This document shows, one piece after another, positions 1-12,560 of a stretch of 64,000 nucleotides of DNA. This DNA comes from Mycogone perniciosa. Its lineage: Eukaryota > Ascomycota > Sordariomycetes > Hypocreales > Hypocreaceae. The notes under the pieces were generated by a model. It was not told the origin of the DNA and searched no databases. It worked only from the letters and a program-made list of their open reading frames with translations. The stretch is taken from the NCBI GenBank assembly GCA_025331125.1, contig JAOALB010000150.1, positions 1 through 64,000 of the forward strand. Direction: 5' to 3'. How positions within the stretch are numbered: position 1 is the first letter of the stretch; every line of letters begins with the position of its first letter. The position numbers were made by a program, and so were the translations under genes.

Positions 1-108
1 AAATAGTTTACTTTTAATATAAATATATTAAAATAGTTTACTTTTAATATAAATATATTAAAATAGTTTACTTTTAATATAAATATATTAAAATAGTTTA
101 CTTTTAAT
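1..108. repeat. 30-bp tandem repeat, about 3.6 copies
   Basis: A 30-bp unit beginning aaatagttta is repeated exactly at 1, 31 and 61 and partly from 91; it may continue left of the window. On the minus strand the unit matches the segment of the third Gypsy element near 6730-6770, just before its reverse transcriptase motifs. It is therefore a local expansion inside the old element, not an unrelated satellite. Confidence 0.9.
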
Positions 109-1777
109 AAAAAAGGTTAAATATACCTTTTACCTAGTATATTATTTAAATAATTATATAGGCTTTTAAATTCCTTTTTATTTAAATTATAAATCTTATA
201 AAAAGTAATATTTATATTATCTTTAAGTTTAATTATATAGTTTTATTAAGTATCCTTTAATAGCCTTATACTAACTATTTCTTTAAATAGTATATTATAT
301 TTTTAGTATTCTTTAAAGATATTTTATAGTTATTTTAATAATACTGCTATTTTAAAAAATTTTATTTCAAGTTCTTTATTAATATTATTAAATACCTTTT
401 ATAAAAAGGCAATTATATTTTAAATTTATTACTTCTCCCTTTATCTTATTTAAATTCTATTTTTAAGTAGACTATTCCTATAATTAAATTAAAGGTACTT
501 TTATTTTATTTTTATTATTAGTTTATTTAAAGCTTTTTATATTTTAAGATTCTTTCCTTATAATTCAATCCTTTTTAATAGCTTTAATTGCTAAAAGAGT
601 TTTACTATTATATTAATAAACCTAGCCTTTCTTTTAATTAATATTAAAGTTATTATATTTTAATTAAAAATAACTAAAAATAATATTACATTTATTAATA
701 TTTACTATATTATAAAAAATAACTTTTTTATATTTAATAGTTTTAAGTTTAAAATAATTAATCTTTACTTAATTTATTTATTATTATATATAAAAGCTTT
801 TCTTTTTATTTAATAAAGTAAATATAGTTTAACTTTCTCTTTTTAAAGTAAGTATAAGCAATTTACAATTATAAATATAATAAAATTACTTATTGTTTTC
901 TTATTTATTAAGATATATACTTAATATCCTTTTATTATTACTTTTAATTTAAAATATAATAAATCTTTATTATTACTTTTATTATTTAATATTTTAAAAG
1001 ATATAATCTATTAATCATTACTGTATAGCCTTTTTATAAGTAATATTAATTATTTTTTAATTTTTCTTTTTTTATATAAATCTTATAGTTAATTAAAGCT
1101 TTTTAAAGTAAATACTACCTTTTCCTATTATAAATAGTTCTTTTATAAGTAATAAAGTTAAATTAGTTTTAATATAGCTTTTTTGTAATTTACTTGATCT
1201 CTTTATTTTTTAAAGTAAATTTATACTTTATATTCTTTTATATTTGCTACTTTTAAAGTTTTTCCTACTAATAAATAATATATTTATCCTTTTAATAATA
1301 TATAATAATTTAGCAATAAATATAAGGTAGTATTAGTTTATTATAAATACTAATCCTATAATTTATTTCACTTATATATAATATACTTTAAGCTATTATA
1401 CTTTAAGTAATACTATTAATTATACTTAAACCTTTTATTATAATAAAAGTATTACTTTATTAATTTCTTTTAATAGTAAATATAATATCTTTTAAACTTA
1501 TATCCTTTAAGTCTTTATAGTTAATAGTCTTTCTTTAAGGTTTTAGTATTTAATTTAATAATAATAACTTCAAAATTTTAATATTATACAGTTATAATTT
1601 ATTTTTTAAAGATATTATAGTTTTATATTTATTTTATAAAGTAAAATAAGGTTTTACTTAAAGATATATTATACTTTACTTTCTTTTAAACGTATACTAT
1701 ATATTTATATATAATATAAATAACTTAAATTATAGTATAGTATTCTTTATAGTTAAGCTTATTCATAGTTATTATAG
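1..1777 (-). mobile_element. Old Ty3/Gypsy element, distal part (minus strand)
   Basis: Read on the minus strand, this stretch aligns along its length with about 5090-6770 of the plus-strand element at 2816-10495, covering the late gag, protease and pre-RT region. The two differ by extensive C-to-T type changes, and this copy is the more AT-rich, so it is probably older. Its 5' half continues at 16102-18193, the intervening 14.3 kb being a later insertion. The RT and integrase parts would lie left of the window. Confidence 0.8.
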
Positions 1778-1942
1778 TATAGGAAGGCAGGTTAAGGCAA
1801 ATATTATTATTATACTATAGAAAGTATAAAAGCCTTAAAGCTTTATAGAAAGCTATAGTTAAGAACGCGTTAAGGCCTAGTTATATAACTGGAGCTTATA
1901 TAATAGGGCATTAATATTGCGCTATAGTTAATGCTATAATAG
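1778..1942 (-). repeat. 3' LTR of second element
   Basis: This repeats 15934-16101 in direct orientation. Shared blocks include gaaggcaggttaa, aggcctagtta and ggagcttatataa. Most differences are transitions. On the minus strand it begins TATTATAGC and ends CCTATA, which fits TG...CA ends after RIP. Confidence 0.75.
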
Positions 1943-2815
1943 TGCCCCCCCTTTATCTCGCCATTTAGCTGCAAATAGTTATATTACTTATATAAATCAA
2001 AATTCTGGGTAATTAATTTTAATACTTTTAATATAAAGGTAAATAGGGTAAATTATATAGCTTTTTAGTATTCACAATATATAGTTTAGTTATAGCCTTT
2101 AATGCAGTATAGTTTTTAGTTAATGTTTTATAGGCTTTAGTTTCTTTTTAGCTATTTCCTGTTTTTCCTTTTTTATAATTCTTTTTAATATTTATTTTAA
2201 TAGGCTTAGCTTTTTAAGTTTTTTATATAAACGTTTTATATTACCTTCTCTTAACTTAATAGGTCTTCAGCTAACTGCTATATAGTAATATAGTATTTTT
2301 ATTTAATAAAGTAATAGAATTTATTATTGTTATAATAATTTAAAAGCGCTTTAAACTTTTATTTTCTTTATACTTTATTTATATTATCTTTTTTCTTAAT
2401 ACTTTACTTTAAATATTCTTTAATTTAACTTTATTAATTTTTTTATTTAATATATAGTAAAATAACCAATTTTAATTATAAAAGAAAGTTATATAAAATT
2501 AAAAAAATATTTATACTTTTTAATAAACTAATAGTATAGGCTTATATGTATACCTTTATTATTATATAAAGTTTTAGCTCTTTATTATCTAGCTTTTTTA
2601 TTAATTAATTTATTTTTATATTTTATATATTAATACAAGACTTCCTGCCTAATAGTATAAACTAATAATACTTTCTTTTATATATTTACATTTTCTTTAT
2701 ATTTTCTTAAAGCTTTAATAAAGGCCTTTAACTATATAATTATATATTTAAATTAATTAATAGTAGTATTAGTATAGAAAAACTTTGTTTTCTTTACTGT
2801 AAAAACGTTTAGTAG

Positions 2816-3218
2816 TGTTATAACCCGACCCTTTTATAGCTATATAAAGGGTCCAAGGCGGTATATATACCCCTGAAGAATAATGGAATAACCGTCCAAT
2901 TAAGAAAGATTACTCGGATTACTGTAAACTATAAATTACTTAAATCACGGAATATAAGCTAAGGTAATTTAATATAACCGTAATCTATATATAATCCAAT
3001 TATATTTACTATATATCTTTTTAGTATATAAAACTAGAAAAATTATAATTATTTAGTATAGTTACTTAAATAGTTATTAATATAATTATTTACTAGAACC
3101 ACCTATTCTATAAAATAATAATTATATTACCCTGCTTAGTATTTATCTTTAACCTCTCTATTAATATAAACCCTATAAACTTTAGTTTAACTATTAAGAA
3201 TTAACCTGGATTGTTATA
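2816..3218 (+). repeat. 5' LTR of nested Gypsy element
   Basis: It pairs with 10095-10495 over its whole length. Differences are nearly all C/T or G/A, so RIP rather than age dominates divergence and an insertion date from the LTRs would be misleading. The sequence tattaacgacttttg follows directly, where the primer-binding site should be; I cannot assign the tRNA. Confidence 0.92.
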
Positions 3219-5919
3219 TATTAACGACTTTTGTTTAAAAGGCTATTAAGAATTTTAAGTAATATTGTAAATATATCCGCTATAGTATCCTCTTTTAATA
3301 ACTTTAATACTCTACCCTTTATTCTACCTCCTCGCTAAAGATAGGATAATAATAAAGATAATAATATAAATAAAAGCAAAGATAAAGATAAAATCAATAA
3401 AATAGAATAATTATATATTTATATAAAGGAAGCCTTTTAATATATAAAAGCTAATTATATAAAATAGGAATAATGCTATTAATATTTAATTACTGAAAAC
3501 GCTAGACTTTAGTAAATAATTTATTAATAGTAAACTACTATTATAAATTTGCAGAATTAGGCTTTACCTGCTCTAAACCTTATACTAAACTATAAAAAGA
3601 ACTAACCTTTAAAGGACTTAAGAGAATCGCTTAAGATATAACCTTTTAAACCCTTTAATAAAAGTATTATAGCACTTTAATTGTTTTTTACTTAACTATA
3701 TAATTACTTTACCTACTTTTTAACCAGTTTTAATATAAAGATTAATAAAGTCCTTTTAACTACTAGACAATTTAAAGGAAATACTTTAAAATAGTTTAAA
3801 TTTACTTAAAGGGATTTCTTTAATAATAGAAGTAAAGTTAATAAGCAGATATAGCTTATATTTGCTAGCTATAATTAATTTAAAAAAAAAATAAAAAATA
3901 TTTTTAATAATATTAATAAAGAATATACTATAGAAAATAAACTTATAAACTTAATTTAAAAAGGAAAATACTTTAACTATACTATATACTTTAAAAACTA
4001 TACTTTTAAAGTTAAATAGGGAAACTTTACTTTTATTAAATGTTTTTATAATAAATTTAAGCTAAAAGTTAAAAAGGAAGTTTATAAATTTCTTTATAAT
4101 AAAAGTATTATTAAATTTATTAAAAAATATATAAATATAAATAATTTATTTTATAAATTTTATTTAAATATAAAAAAAAGATAATAGTAACTTAAATAAG
4201 TTTATAAGTATTAAAGATATATAAATTAAAGTAAAAAGCAATAAAAATATATTACTAGCTTTAATAATAAAAGATTTAGTTAAATAGATTTAAATACTAT
4301 TTAGAAAAAAAAGGTAAAGGTTATTTATTATAACTATAATAAACTAAAATATATTTTAAAGGACTATAAAGCTTTATAAAAGCTAAGAAATAATAAACTT
4401 TAAAAGCCTGCACTAAAACTTAGATAAAAGGTTAATATAGTTTTAAAAACTGTTAATTATATATTACTTAACTAGACTATATACGATAATAATAGCTGCC
4501 TTATTTATAAATCTAGTAAAGATAAAAGTAAATAATACTTAAAATAACCTAGAAAGATATTTATAATAAATTAAAGGGGATATTAATTAAAATCTAGATC
4601 TTTAATTCTTAAAGGTATTTACTACATTTAGATAGTTTAATAGAATAAAACCTAAACTCTAGTAATATAGAGTTAAATAGGGATAATAGTATTTTAAATA
4701 AATAAATAGTCCCTATAATTAACTACCGATATTTTAATTAAATTACTATAAATAATAAAGGATAAACTAGCAGCAGTAACTTGAATAATAAAGATAAAGA
4801 TAACCCTTTATAATATAGACTATCGCTATATAGTGCTATACTTTTAAAACTAGAAAATATACTATTAATATACAGTAACCTCAGGAATAACTTAAATAAA
4901 TATTACCTCTATATAGTTTAAAAAATTAATATAAGTATATAACTAGATAGGATATATTTATAACTATATAAATAGCTTTACGCGCAAAATAAAGCCAATA
5001 ATAAAATAGCTATTAGAGCAATTCCAGCTGCTTTAGCTATATAAGCGGAACCTGTATATACTTATAGATAGGGAGATTACGCCGTAAATGACCCTATTTA
5101 TAAAGAGTATTACGCTATATCCTGGGTTACTTGCATCGCGCACGGCTATATAGTATACTATCAAGAGAAAGTAAAGCATAATGTATTCCCGATTAGAATC
5201 CTATTCCACTTTATAGAATAGGTATAAGATTATAACGCCTTTAAAGAATAGGTTATAACTATATAGTATCGAGACTAAGATTATTATTATTAAACTAAAT
5301 ACTAAAACCCTAAAGGAATATTGTTAGCTATAAAGACTTAAAAGATATAAGTTTAAAGGATACTATATCTACCGCTAAAAGAAATTAATAAAATAGCACT
5401 TCCACTATAACGAAAAGTCTAAGTGTAATCGATAATATTTAGAGTGCAATAACCTAAGGTGCATTATATATAAGCGAAATAAGTTAAGGGATTAGTATAT
5501 ATAATAAGCTAACAATACCCTGTACTTATTACTGGACGATGCGCATTGCTGGAAGGATAAATGCGCCGCCTACCTATAGGAAAAACTTTAAGAGTAGCGA
5601 ATATAGAAGTATATAGGAAATAAACCTACTTTAAGAGATAGAGAGATTAATTATATTATAAAAGAGCTTTATTAAAACCAGTTTAATTTTATTACTTATA
5701 AAAGAACCGCCTATAATAAAAGAAAGTGGCATTTACTTTAAAAAACCTTAATTAATTACAAAGTCTATATAAGAAAAAAAGAATTGGGAAATAATTAATA
5801 TTACCTATAAAAGGGCTATAAAGTAATAATCGATAAATTATATCTTTTAAAATATTAAATAATAAAAGTAATAATAAAGATTTACTATATTTTGAATTAA
5901 AGATAATAGTTAAGGGATA

Positions 5920-8900
5920 TCGGCTATATATATTAATAGATAGTAAAGCGATAAGTAATTTTATTATACCTATAACTATAAATCGCCTATAGTTACTTTA
6001 AAAAGAGAAAACTAGACTATATTAACTTTATTAGGCAGAAAGAGGAGCCTTTATACATAATAATAGATAGGTTAAGTAAAAGATTAATTATTTTAAACTT
6101 AAAATCGCTAAATGTAAAGGAGTAGTTTTTTGCGATATAGCGAATATTAATAAATATAATATTATTTGCGGTTACCTTTATTTAAAACGCAATAACCCTG
6201 ATATTAACTGGGAGAACAGCTAGCTTTATTAGCGCAATAATAAAGCTTCCCTAGCAATTAGAACTATTAGAAAGGCTTTAGCGGCAGGGCAGAAATCCTG
6301 TATAGAACCCCTGGGTATATTAAAAAAAGGAACTAAGAAAGTTACCTTTAATTTAATTATAGAAATAATTTACCTAAAAGTAAGATTTAAGTAAAGTAAA
6401 GGAAAAGATAGATAAATTTAAAGAATAATTGCCTTTTTACAGAAAGTATTTAATAATATTAATAAAATGCTTAAAATAAAAAGCCTTAAAACAATAGTAT
6501 TACTAAAATAACTATAGAATATCTTTAAAAAATACTAAAAATATAATAAGTTATTTAAGGAAATACTTAATATAAAGCTACTGGAATATAGTTAATAGGA
6601 TTATATAATCAAGCTTAAAGATAATGTAAGTATTACCTTTCATAAAATTTAGAATTTAAATAAAAAAGAATTTAAAAGCTTATATAACTATTTAGATGAT
6701 ATATTAGCTAAAGGGTATATTTAACCCTCTTTATTAAAAGTAGGCTATTTTATTATATTTATATTAAAGAAAGGGGGTAAATTATAGTTAGTTGTAGATT
6801 ATTAATAGCTTAATAAAGCTACTATTAAAGATAAAACCCTATTACTATTAATTATAAAATTATAGAATAGACTATATAGGAAAAAGTAGTTTATAGCGCT
6901 AGATCTTAAAGGAGCTTATAACCTTATCTAAATTAAAGAAAGATATAAATAAATAACTGCCTTTTAAATTAAGTATAGTTTATTTAAATATTTAGTTATA
7001 CCTTTTAGTTTTATTAATGCCCCTGCAATATTTTAAAAGGTAATTAATAATATATTAAAAGAATATCTTAATATCTTTATAGTTATTTACTTAAATAATA
7101 TCTTAATCTTTTTAGATACCTTTAAAGAATATAAAGTATATATCTATAAGGTATTACAGATACTATAAGATATTAAAACTATTTATAGAACCCGAGAAAT
7201 GCAAATTCTATATATAAAAGGTTATTTTCTTAAGGTATATTATTACCTTTAAAGAAATTCGCATAAATTTATTAAAAGTATAAGTAATAAAAGACTAGCC
7301 TGCACCTATAATAGTTAAAGAAGTTTAAAGCTTTTTAAAACTCGTTAACTATTATTAATAATTTATTAAAAACTATAAAAGTATTATATAAACTTTCTAT
7401 ACATTTACTAAAAAAGATTAAAAGTTTCTATAAGTATTAAATATATAGGAAGCCTTTAATAAGCTTAAATAGTTTATTTTAAAAGAATTTATATTTATTA
7501 TATTTAATTTATTTAAAGAAATAAAAGTTAAAATAAATACTTTTAACTTTACTATAAAAGTTTAATTTAATTAAAAAAATAGAAATAATAACCTATACCC
7601 TATTACCTTTTACTTTAAAGCACTATATAGTGCAGAACTAAACTATTTAATATATAATAAAGAATCTTTTACTATTATTTTTATATTTAAGGAATAGTAA
7701 TATTACCTGTTAAAAAGAATATATAAAGTTAAGGTATATATTAACTATAAGAATATCGCGTACTTTATAATAGTTTAATAACTTTTTAAAAGGCAGATCT
7801 GCTATATAGAATACCTTTTAAAATTCAACTATATCCTAATTTACTAGAAAAGATTTAAAAACAGATAAGCAGATACATTTAGCAGATAAGTTAACTATAA
7901 CTAAGGAAAGATTAAATATATTAGGCAGATTTTAAAATAAACCCTTAAAGGATATTATTAATAAATAATACTTTAAGCTATATATAAGGTATCCAGTAAT
8001 AATACTATACTTTAACATATTAAAGAGCACTATATTACTTAAAATAATAATAGATTCTTAAAGAATATAAAATTTAATAATAAAGGAATTTAATAATAAA
8101 ATAAAAAGATTTAGATTTTAGATAAACTTTAGAAAAATATAGTTATAAAAGTTTATTAATACCTAGTATATAGATATAAAGGTATTTGCAAGACTTTCAA
8201 ATAAATGCGAAAGTACTTTAAGTTTTAAAGGCTTAAGAAAGTTATATAAAATATTATTTCTTATCATATAACTTATAAAACAATTAAACCCTTAAAATAT
8301 AAACTATATAGTAAACTCTAACCTTTATTAATATTAAAGCAATTATAGGAATTGATTTTATTAGATTTTATTATTAAACTACTATTATTTATTAAACCAG
8401 GATAAAAGATTAAATGTAATAGTATTTTAATAATTATAGACTAATTTACTAAATACTTTTACTTCCTTTTATATAAAGAAATAATAAATATAGAAATATT
8501 AACTTATATATTTTTGCAGTTTATTACAGCCAATTATATAATTTTAACTAAAATTATTTCTAATTAAAAATTAACCTTTATATTTAAATTCTAGTAAATA
8601 TTTATAAATTAATTAAACATAAATTACAAGCTTAATACTATATATTACCTATAGACAAATAGCTAAATAGAATATATTAACTAGATTATTAAAGTTTATT
8701 TAAAAAGTTATATTAACTTTAATTAAAATAATTAAATAGAAAAGCTATGAATTGCATAAATATCTTATAATAGCAATATTTTAAAGTTAACTAAACTTAA
8801 CTTTATATATATCAACTATAGCTTTATACTAGATATATATAAAGCATTAAAAAAAGGCCTATATATCGATAAAGTATAAATCAAAGCTAAAGATATAAAG

Positions 8901-9400
8901 CAGTTATATAAAGAAATGCAGGTATACCTTTACTTTATATAAAAAAAATAAAAAAAGTATATTAATAAATATAAATTAAAGGGATTAATCTCTAAAGAGG
9001 GAGATATAGTTTATCTATATTATTATTTGCTAGGAAAAAAGACTGTAAATATTAAAATAATATAATTAAGCGATAAATTAGATTTTAAGAAACTTAGACT
9101 TTACCTAGTTAAAAAGGTTATTTCAGAAATTATTTATAAACTTATACTACCAGACAGTATTTAAATTTATTTAATATTTTATATTTTACTATTTAAAAAA
9201 GTATTATAAAATAAATTAAAAAATAAATTAATTATAGATTTAATTAAAGTCTTAATAGTTAAAGAAATAAAAGCTATAAAAATAAAAGATAATAAACGCT
9301 AATACTTAATAAAATAGAAAAACTATAAAGAGGAATATAACTTTTAAAAACTTAAAGAATACTTTAAGCACTTTTAGACAACTCTATAACAATTCTACCA
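5920..9400 (+). pseudogene. Dead Gypsy pol: PR-RT-RNase H-IN-chromodomain
   Basis: With stops ignored, the domains read in order. An aspartic protease motif (LIDSKAISNFI) lies near 5930-5965. RT lies near 6780-7120 (VVDY..LNKATIKD, ALDLKGAYN, then IYLNNILIF where live elements have YLDDIL). RNase H follows near 7560-7760 (SAELNY.IYNKES). Integrase lies near 8340-8600 (DFI..LL, then a D.FTK motif). A GPF-like tail follows, and finally a chromodomain-like segment near 9255-9400 (YLIK.KNYKEEYNF). The DD-to-NN change in the RT active site is what RIP produces from GAT/GAC. Chromodomain Gypsy elements are a known fungal class that targets heterochromatin. Confidence 0.88.
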
Positions 9401-10094
9401 AAATCTTAGCTTACTAATAATAGATTAAGCGGCTTAAAAGCAGTCTAGTTAATTATATTAATGGCCTTAAAAGAATATATATTAATAGCAGCCTTTGCTT
9501 TATAACGTTTAGCTTTATCCAGCTTATTTATACTTCTTAACCTAGGATTCACTATCTTCGCCCCTTTTATTATTAATGCCTCGCGCTAGGTATAAAGGCG
9601 AGTTAATTGCGCTAGAGCTTTAAAAGATTTACGATGCAATTCTGCTAATTTAAGCTCCGCCTTTTATTCCTGCGCCTTTAATCGCTTATACTTTAAAGTA
9701 ATCTAAAACATTAAAATAAATTAAAAAAAAAAGAAAGATAATAAAGAAACTAAAAATACTTACAGGTATTTACTAGCACCTTAAAAGTATTATAAAAGCG
9801 CCTTTATTAAATATACTCTTAATATTAAAATACCCTATCTATTATCTTACAAATATAACCACAGGAATAACAATATAAACAAAATATAGTTTTAAAACCT
9901 AGTTCTTTAATAAAAGACGCAAAGGCTAAATGCTAAAGGGTCTTTAAAGAATAAGCCTTTTTAACATAATTTATATTATTAGCACTGCGTATATAAAAAG
10001 GGAAAAAGAAAACGTTACACTTATAAGGGGAGGTATAGTATTTATGCGGGACAGGCAAGGTCTTAGGGACAAGACCACTAGAAGGGGGATATTA

Positions 10095-10495
10095 TATTAT
10101 AACCTAACCCTTTTATAGCTATATAAAAGGTCTAAGGCAGTATATACCCTGGAAGAATAATAGAATAACCGTTTAATTAAAACGGATTACTTAAATTACT
10201 ATAAATTACAGATTACTTAAATTATAGAATATAAGCTAAAGTAATCTAATATAACTAGAGTCTATATATAATCTAATTACATTTACTATATATCTCTTTA
10301 ATATATAAGACTAGATAAATTATAATTATTTAATATAGTTATTTAGATAGTCGTTAATATAATCATTCACCAGAACCACCTATTCTATAAAATAGTAACT
10401 ATATTACCCTGCTTAGTATTTATCCTTAACCTCTCTGTTAATATAAACCCTGCGAACCTTGGTTTGACTGTTAAGAATCAACCCGGATCGTTATA
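10095..10495 (+). repeat. 3' LTR of nested Gypsy element
   Basis: It is the direct repeat of 2816-3218, preceded by the polypurine tract and followed by the target duplication AGTAG. It keeps more C and G than the 5' copy near its end (acccggatcg), so the two LTRs were mutated unequally. Confidence 0.92.
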
Positions 10496-12249
10496 AGTAG
10501 GTAAAGCTATAAAAGCTTTATCTTTAAGTAAAGGTTAAAACTATAATTAGCGAAAAATAGTAATAGATTAATAGTTTTAAATACTATATTATTTACAGTA
10601 AATTGAATTAATAAAAGCTAATAGACTTAATTATTTTAATAAAACTTAATAAAAGCTTATAAATATTATTTTATATTTATATTAATTCTTTTAATTTAGC
10701 TATTAGTTTTAAAGTAAAAGGCTAATAATTATTTTAACATAATATTTAGTTACTTTAAAAGTTATTTTTAATACTTTAATATAAACTATATATTATAGTT
10801 TAATATAATATTATTGAATATATTATAAAGATAGTAAATTTTATTAATAAATATATTAATTAACTCTTTTACTATTAATAAAGTAATAAATATAAAATAA
10901 TATATTTTTATAAAGTAGTAAATTACTATAAGTAAATATTTATAAGTAATATTATAATAGTAGGATTTAGGCAGTAGTATAATATAATTAATAGAAATAT
11001 TTAATTATATATAAAATAGGATTAATAGTAATTAAAGGAAGCTTTATAGTAAAGATTATATAAAGCCTTTATTTTAATATATAATTTATAGGCTTATATA
11101 AATATTTTAATATCTTTTAAGATTTATAGCTATTAATATATTTAACTAATAAAGTTTAAGGTTTTAAATTTACTTAAGTATTTAATTAGGCTATTAAAGT
11201 AGTTTTTAAATAGAATTTATATATAAGGTTTATTATTAAAGGGAATAAAAAGCTATATTTAATAATATATTCTGCTACTTATTATTTCGCAGTTATTTAT
11301 TATAATTTAAAGTTCCCTATAAAATTACTTTAACTATTAATAAATATTAAAGTTTTAAAGTATAGTTATTATTTCTTTTACTATAGTATTTTATTTATAT
11401 ACTGCTGCAATTAAGTTATTATTTAGTTTATCTTTTATAGGTATTATTATAGCTATAAAGGCAGTTTTTATAAATATTTTTATATTTAATAAAACGTTTT
11501 TTTTAAAATATAACTTAAGCTTTAAAGTTAAAAAAAGTTTATAAAAAGATAATATATTACTTATTTTTAATTTAGTTATTAAAGGGGTTTAATTTTGCGG
11601 GCTTATCTTTTACTTTTTTATTTAAAGTATTAGGCTTTATAGCTTTAAAGCTAAATTACCAAATAATATAGAAATTAAAGTTAAAAGGAATTTAAATTAT
11701 TAGATTTATTATTAATTTAAGGCTTTAATTAAAGTAAAGTATTTGAAGTTTTTATAGTTTATAATAATATTAAACTTTTATAAAATTTATAATTTTAAGT
11801 GCTATTTCTTTATTACTTTAATAATAATTAAAAGTTTTTTATTATAAATCTTATAGTTATATTTTTAAGTATTATATTTTATAGAAAAAAAAAGATAATA
11901 AAGTATAAAATACCCTTTTTATTATACTATAATACAATACTGCTTAATGCCTAATTAAAGGCATTTATTTTAAAGACTATTTATTTATTATAGTTAAAAA
12001 GGGCTAAGATAAACGTTAACTTAAAAGTATATTTAATTAAATTAAAGGCTTTTTATTATTTTTCTTTTTAAATATATAGTTAATTTTTCTTTAAAGGTTT
12101 ATTTAATAATATAGCTATTTTAAAGTATTTTCAAATAAAATAGTAATAAAAGTTTATAAAGTTAAAGAACTTTGATAAGTCTTTTACTCTTTTAAGTAAT
12201 TGCTAGTTTAACATAGCTTTAACTTTTTTAAAATTTATCTTTAATCCCT

Positions 12250-12560
12250 TTAAAGTAATAATTAAATTAAAGTATTTTATTTTTATTATTTTAAATTTAT
12301 ATTTAATAATATTAATTTAAAGGCTAATATTTTTAAAGTAAATTATTATTTTATAAATATATTTTTAATATTCCTTTTAACTTGAAGAATATATAAAGAT
12401 ATTATTAAAGTATATTATATAAATATAGTTAAAAAGGTTATAAAGGGTATAGGTAATATAAGATTAAAATATAGTAAATATATTATAAAGGCTAAAAGGT
12501 ATAATTAATATTTTAAAAAGGCTAAACTTTATAATAAATATTATTTTCTTTATATCCCCT
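12250..12560 (-). pseudogene. Reverse transcriptase remnant of second element
   Basis: On the minus strand, 12384-12413 encodes IYFNNIFIYSS, a RIP-altered form of the Gypsy RT core YLDDILIYS. Upstream (about 12440-12530) lies a segment like F.I.IIPF.L.N...TF, matching the FxxMPFGLxNAPATF block. Stops interrupt every frame. This fixes the class and orientation of the 1778-16101 element. Boundaries are approximate. Confidence 0.7.

Larger units (their letters stand above)
2816..10495 (+). mobile_element. Ty3/Gypsy chromodomain-type retrotransposon (youngest, nested)
   Basis: This is a complete but dead element of 7680 bp. LTRs of 403 bp (2816-3218) and 401 bp (10095-10495) start TGTTATAACC or its RIP variant and both end GTTATA. 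A 5-bp target duplication, AGTAG, lies at 2811-2815 and 10496-10500. A polypurine tract (gaaggggga, 10081-10089) precedes the 3' LTR. Protease, RT, RNase H, integrase and chromodomain remnants follow in Gypsy order. It is inserted into the second element, and the gag region is too decayed to delimit. Confidence 0.92.
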
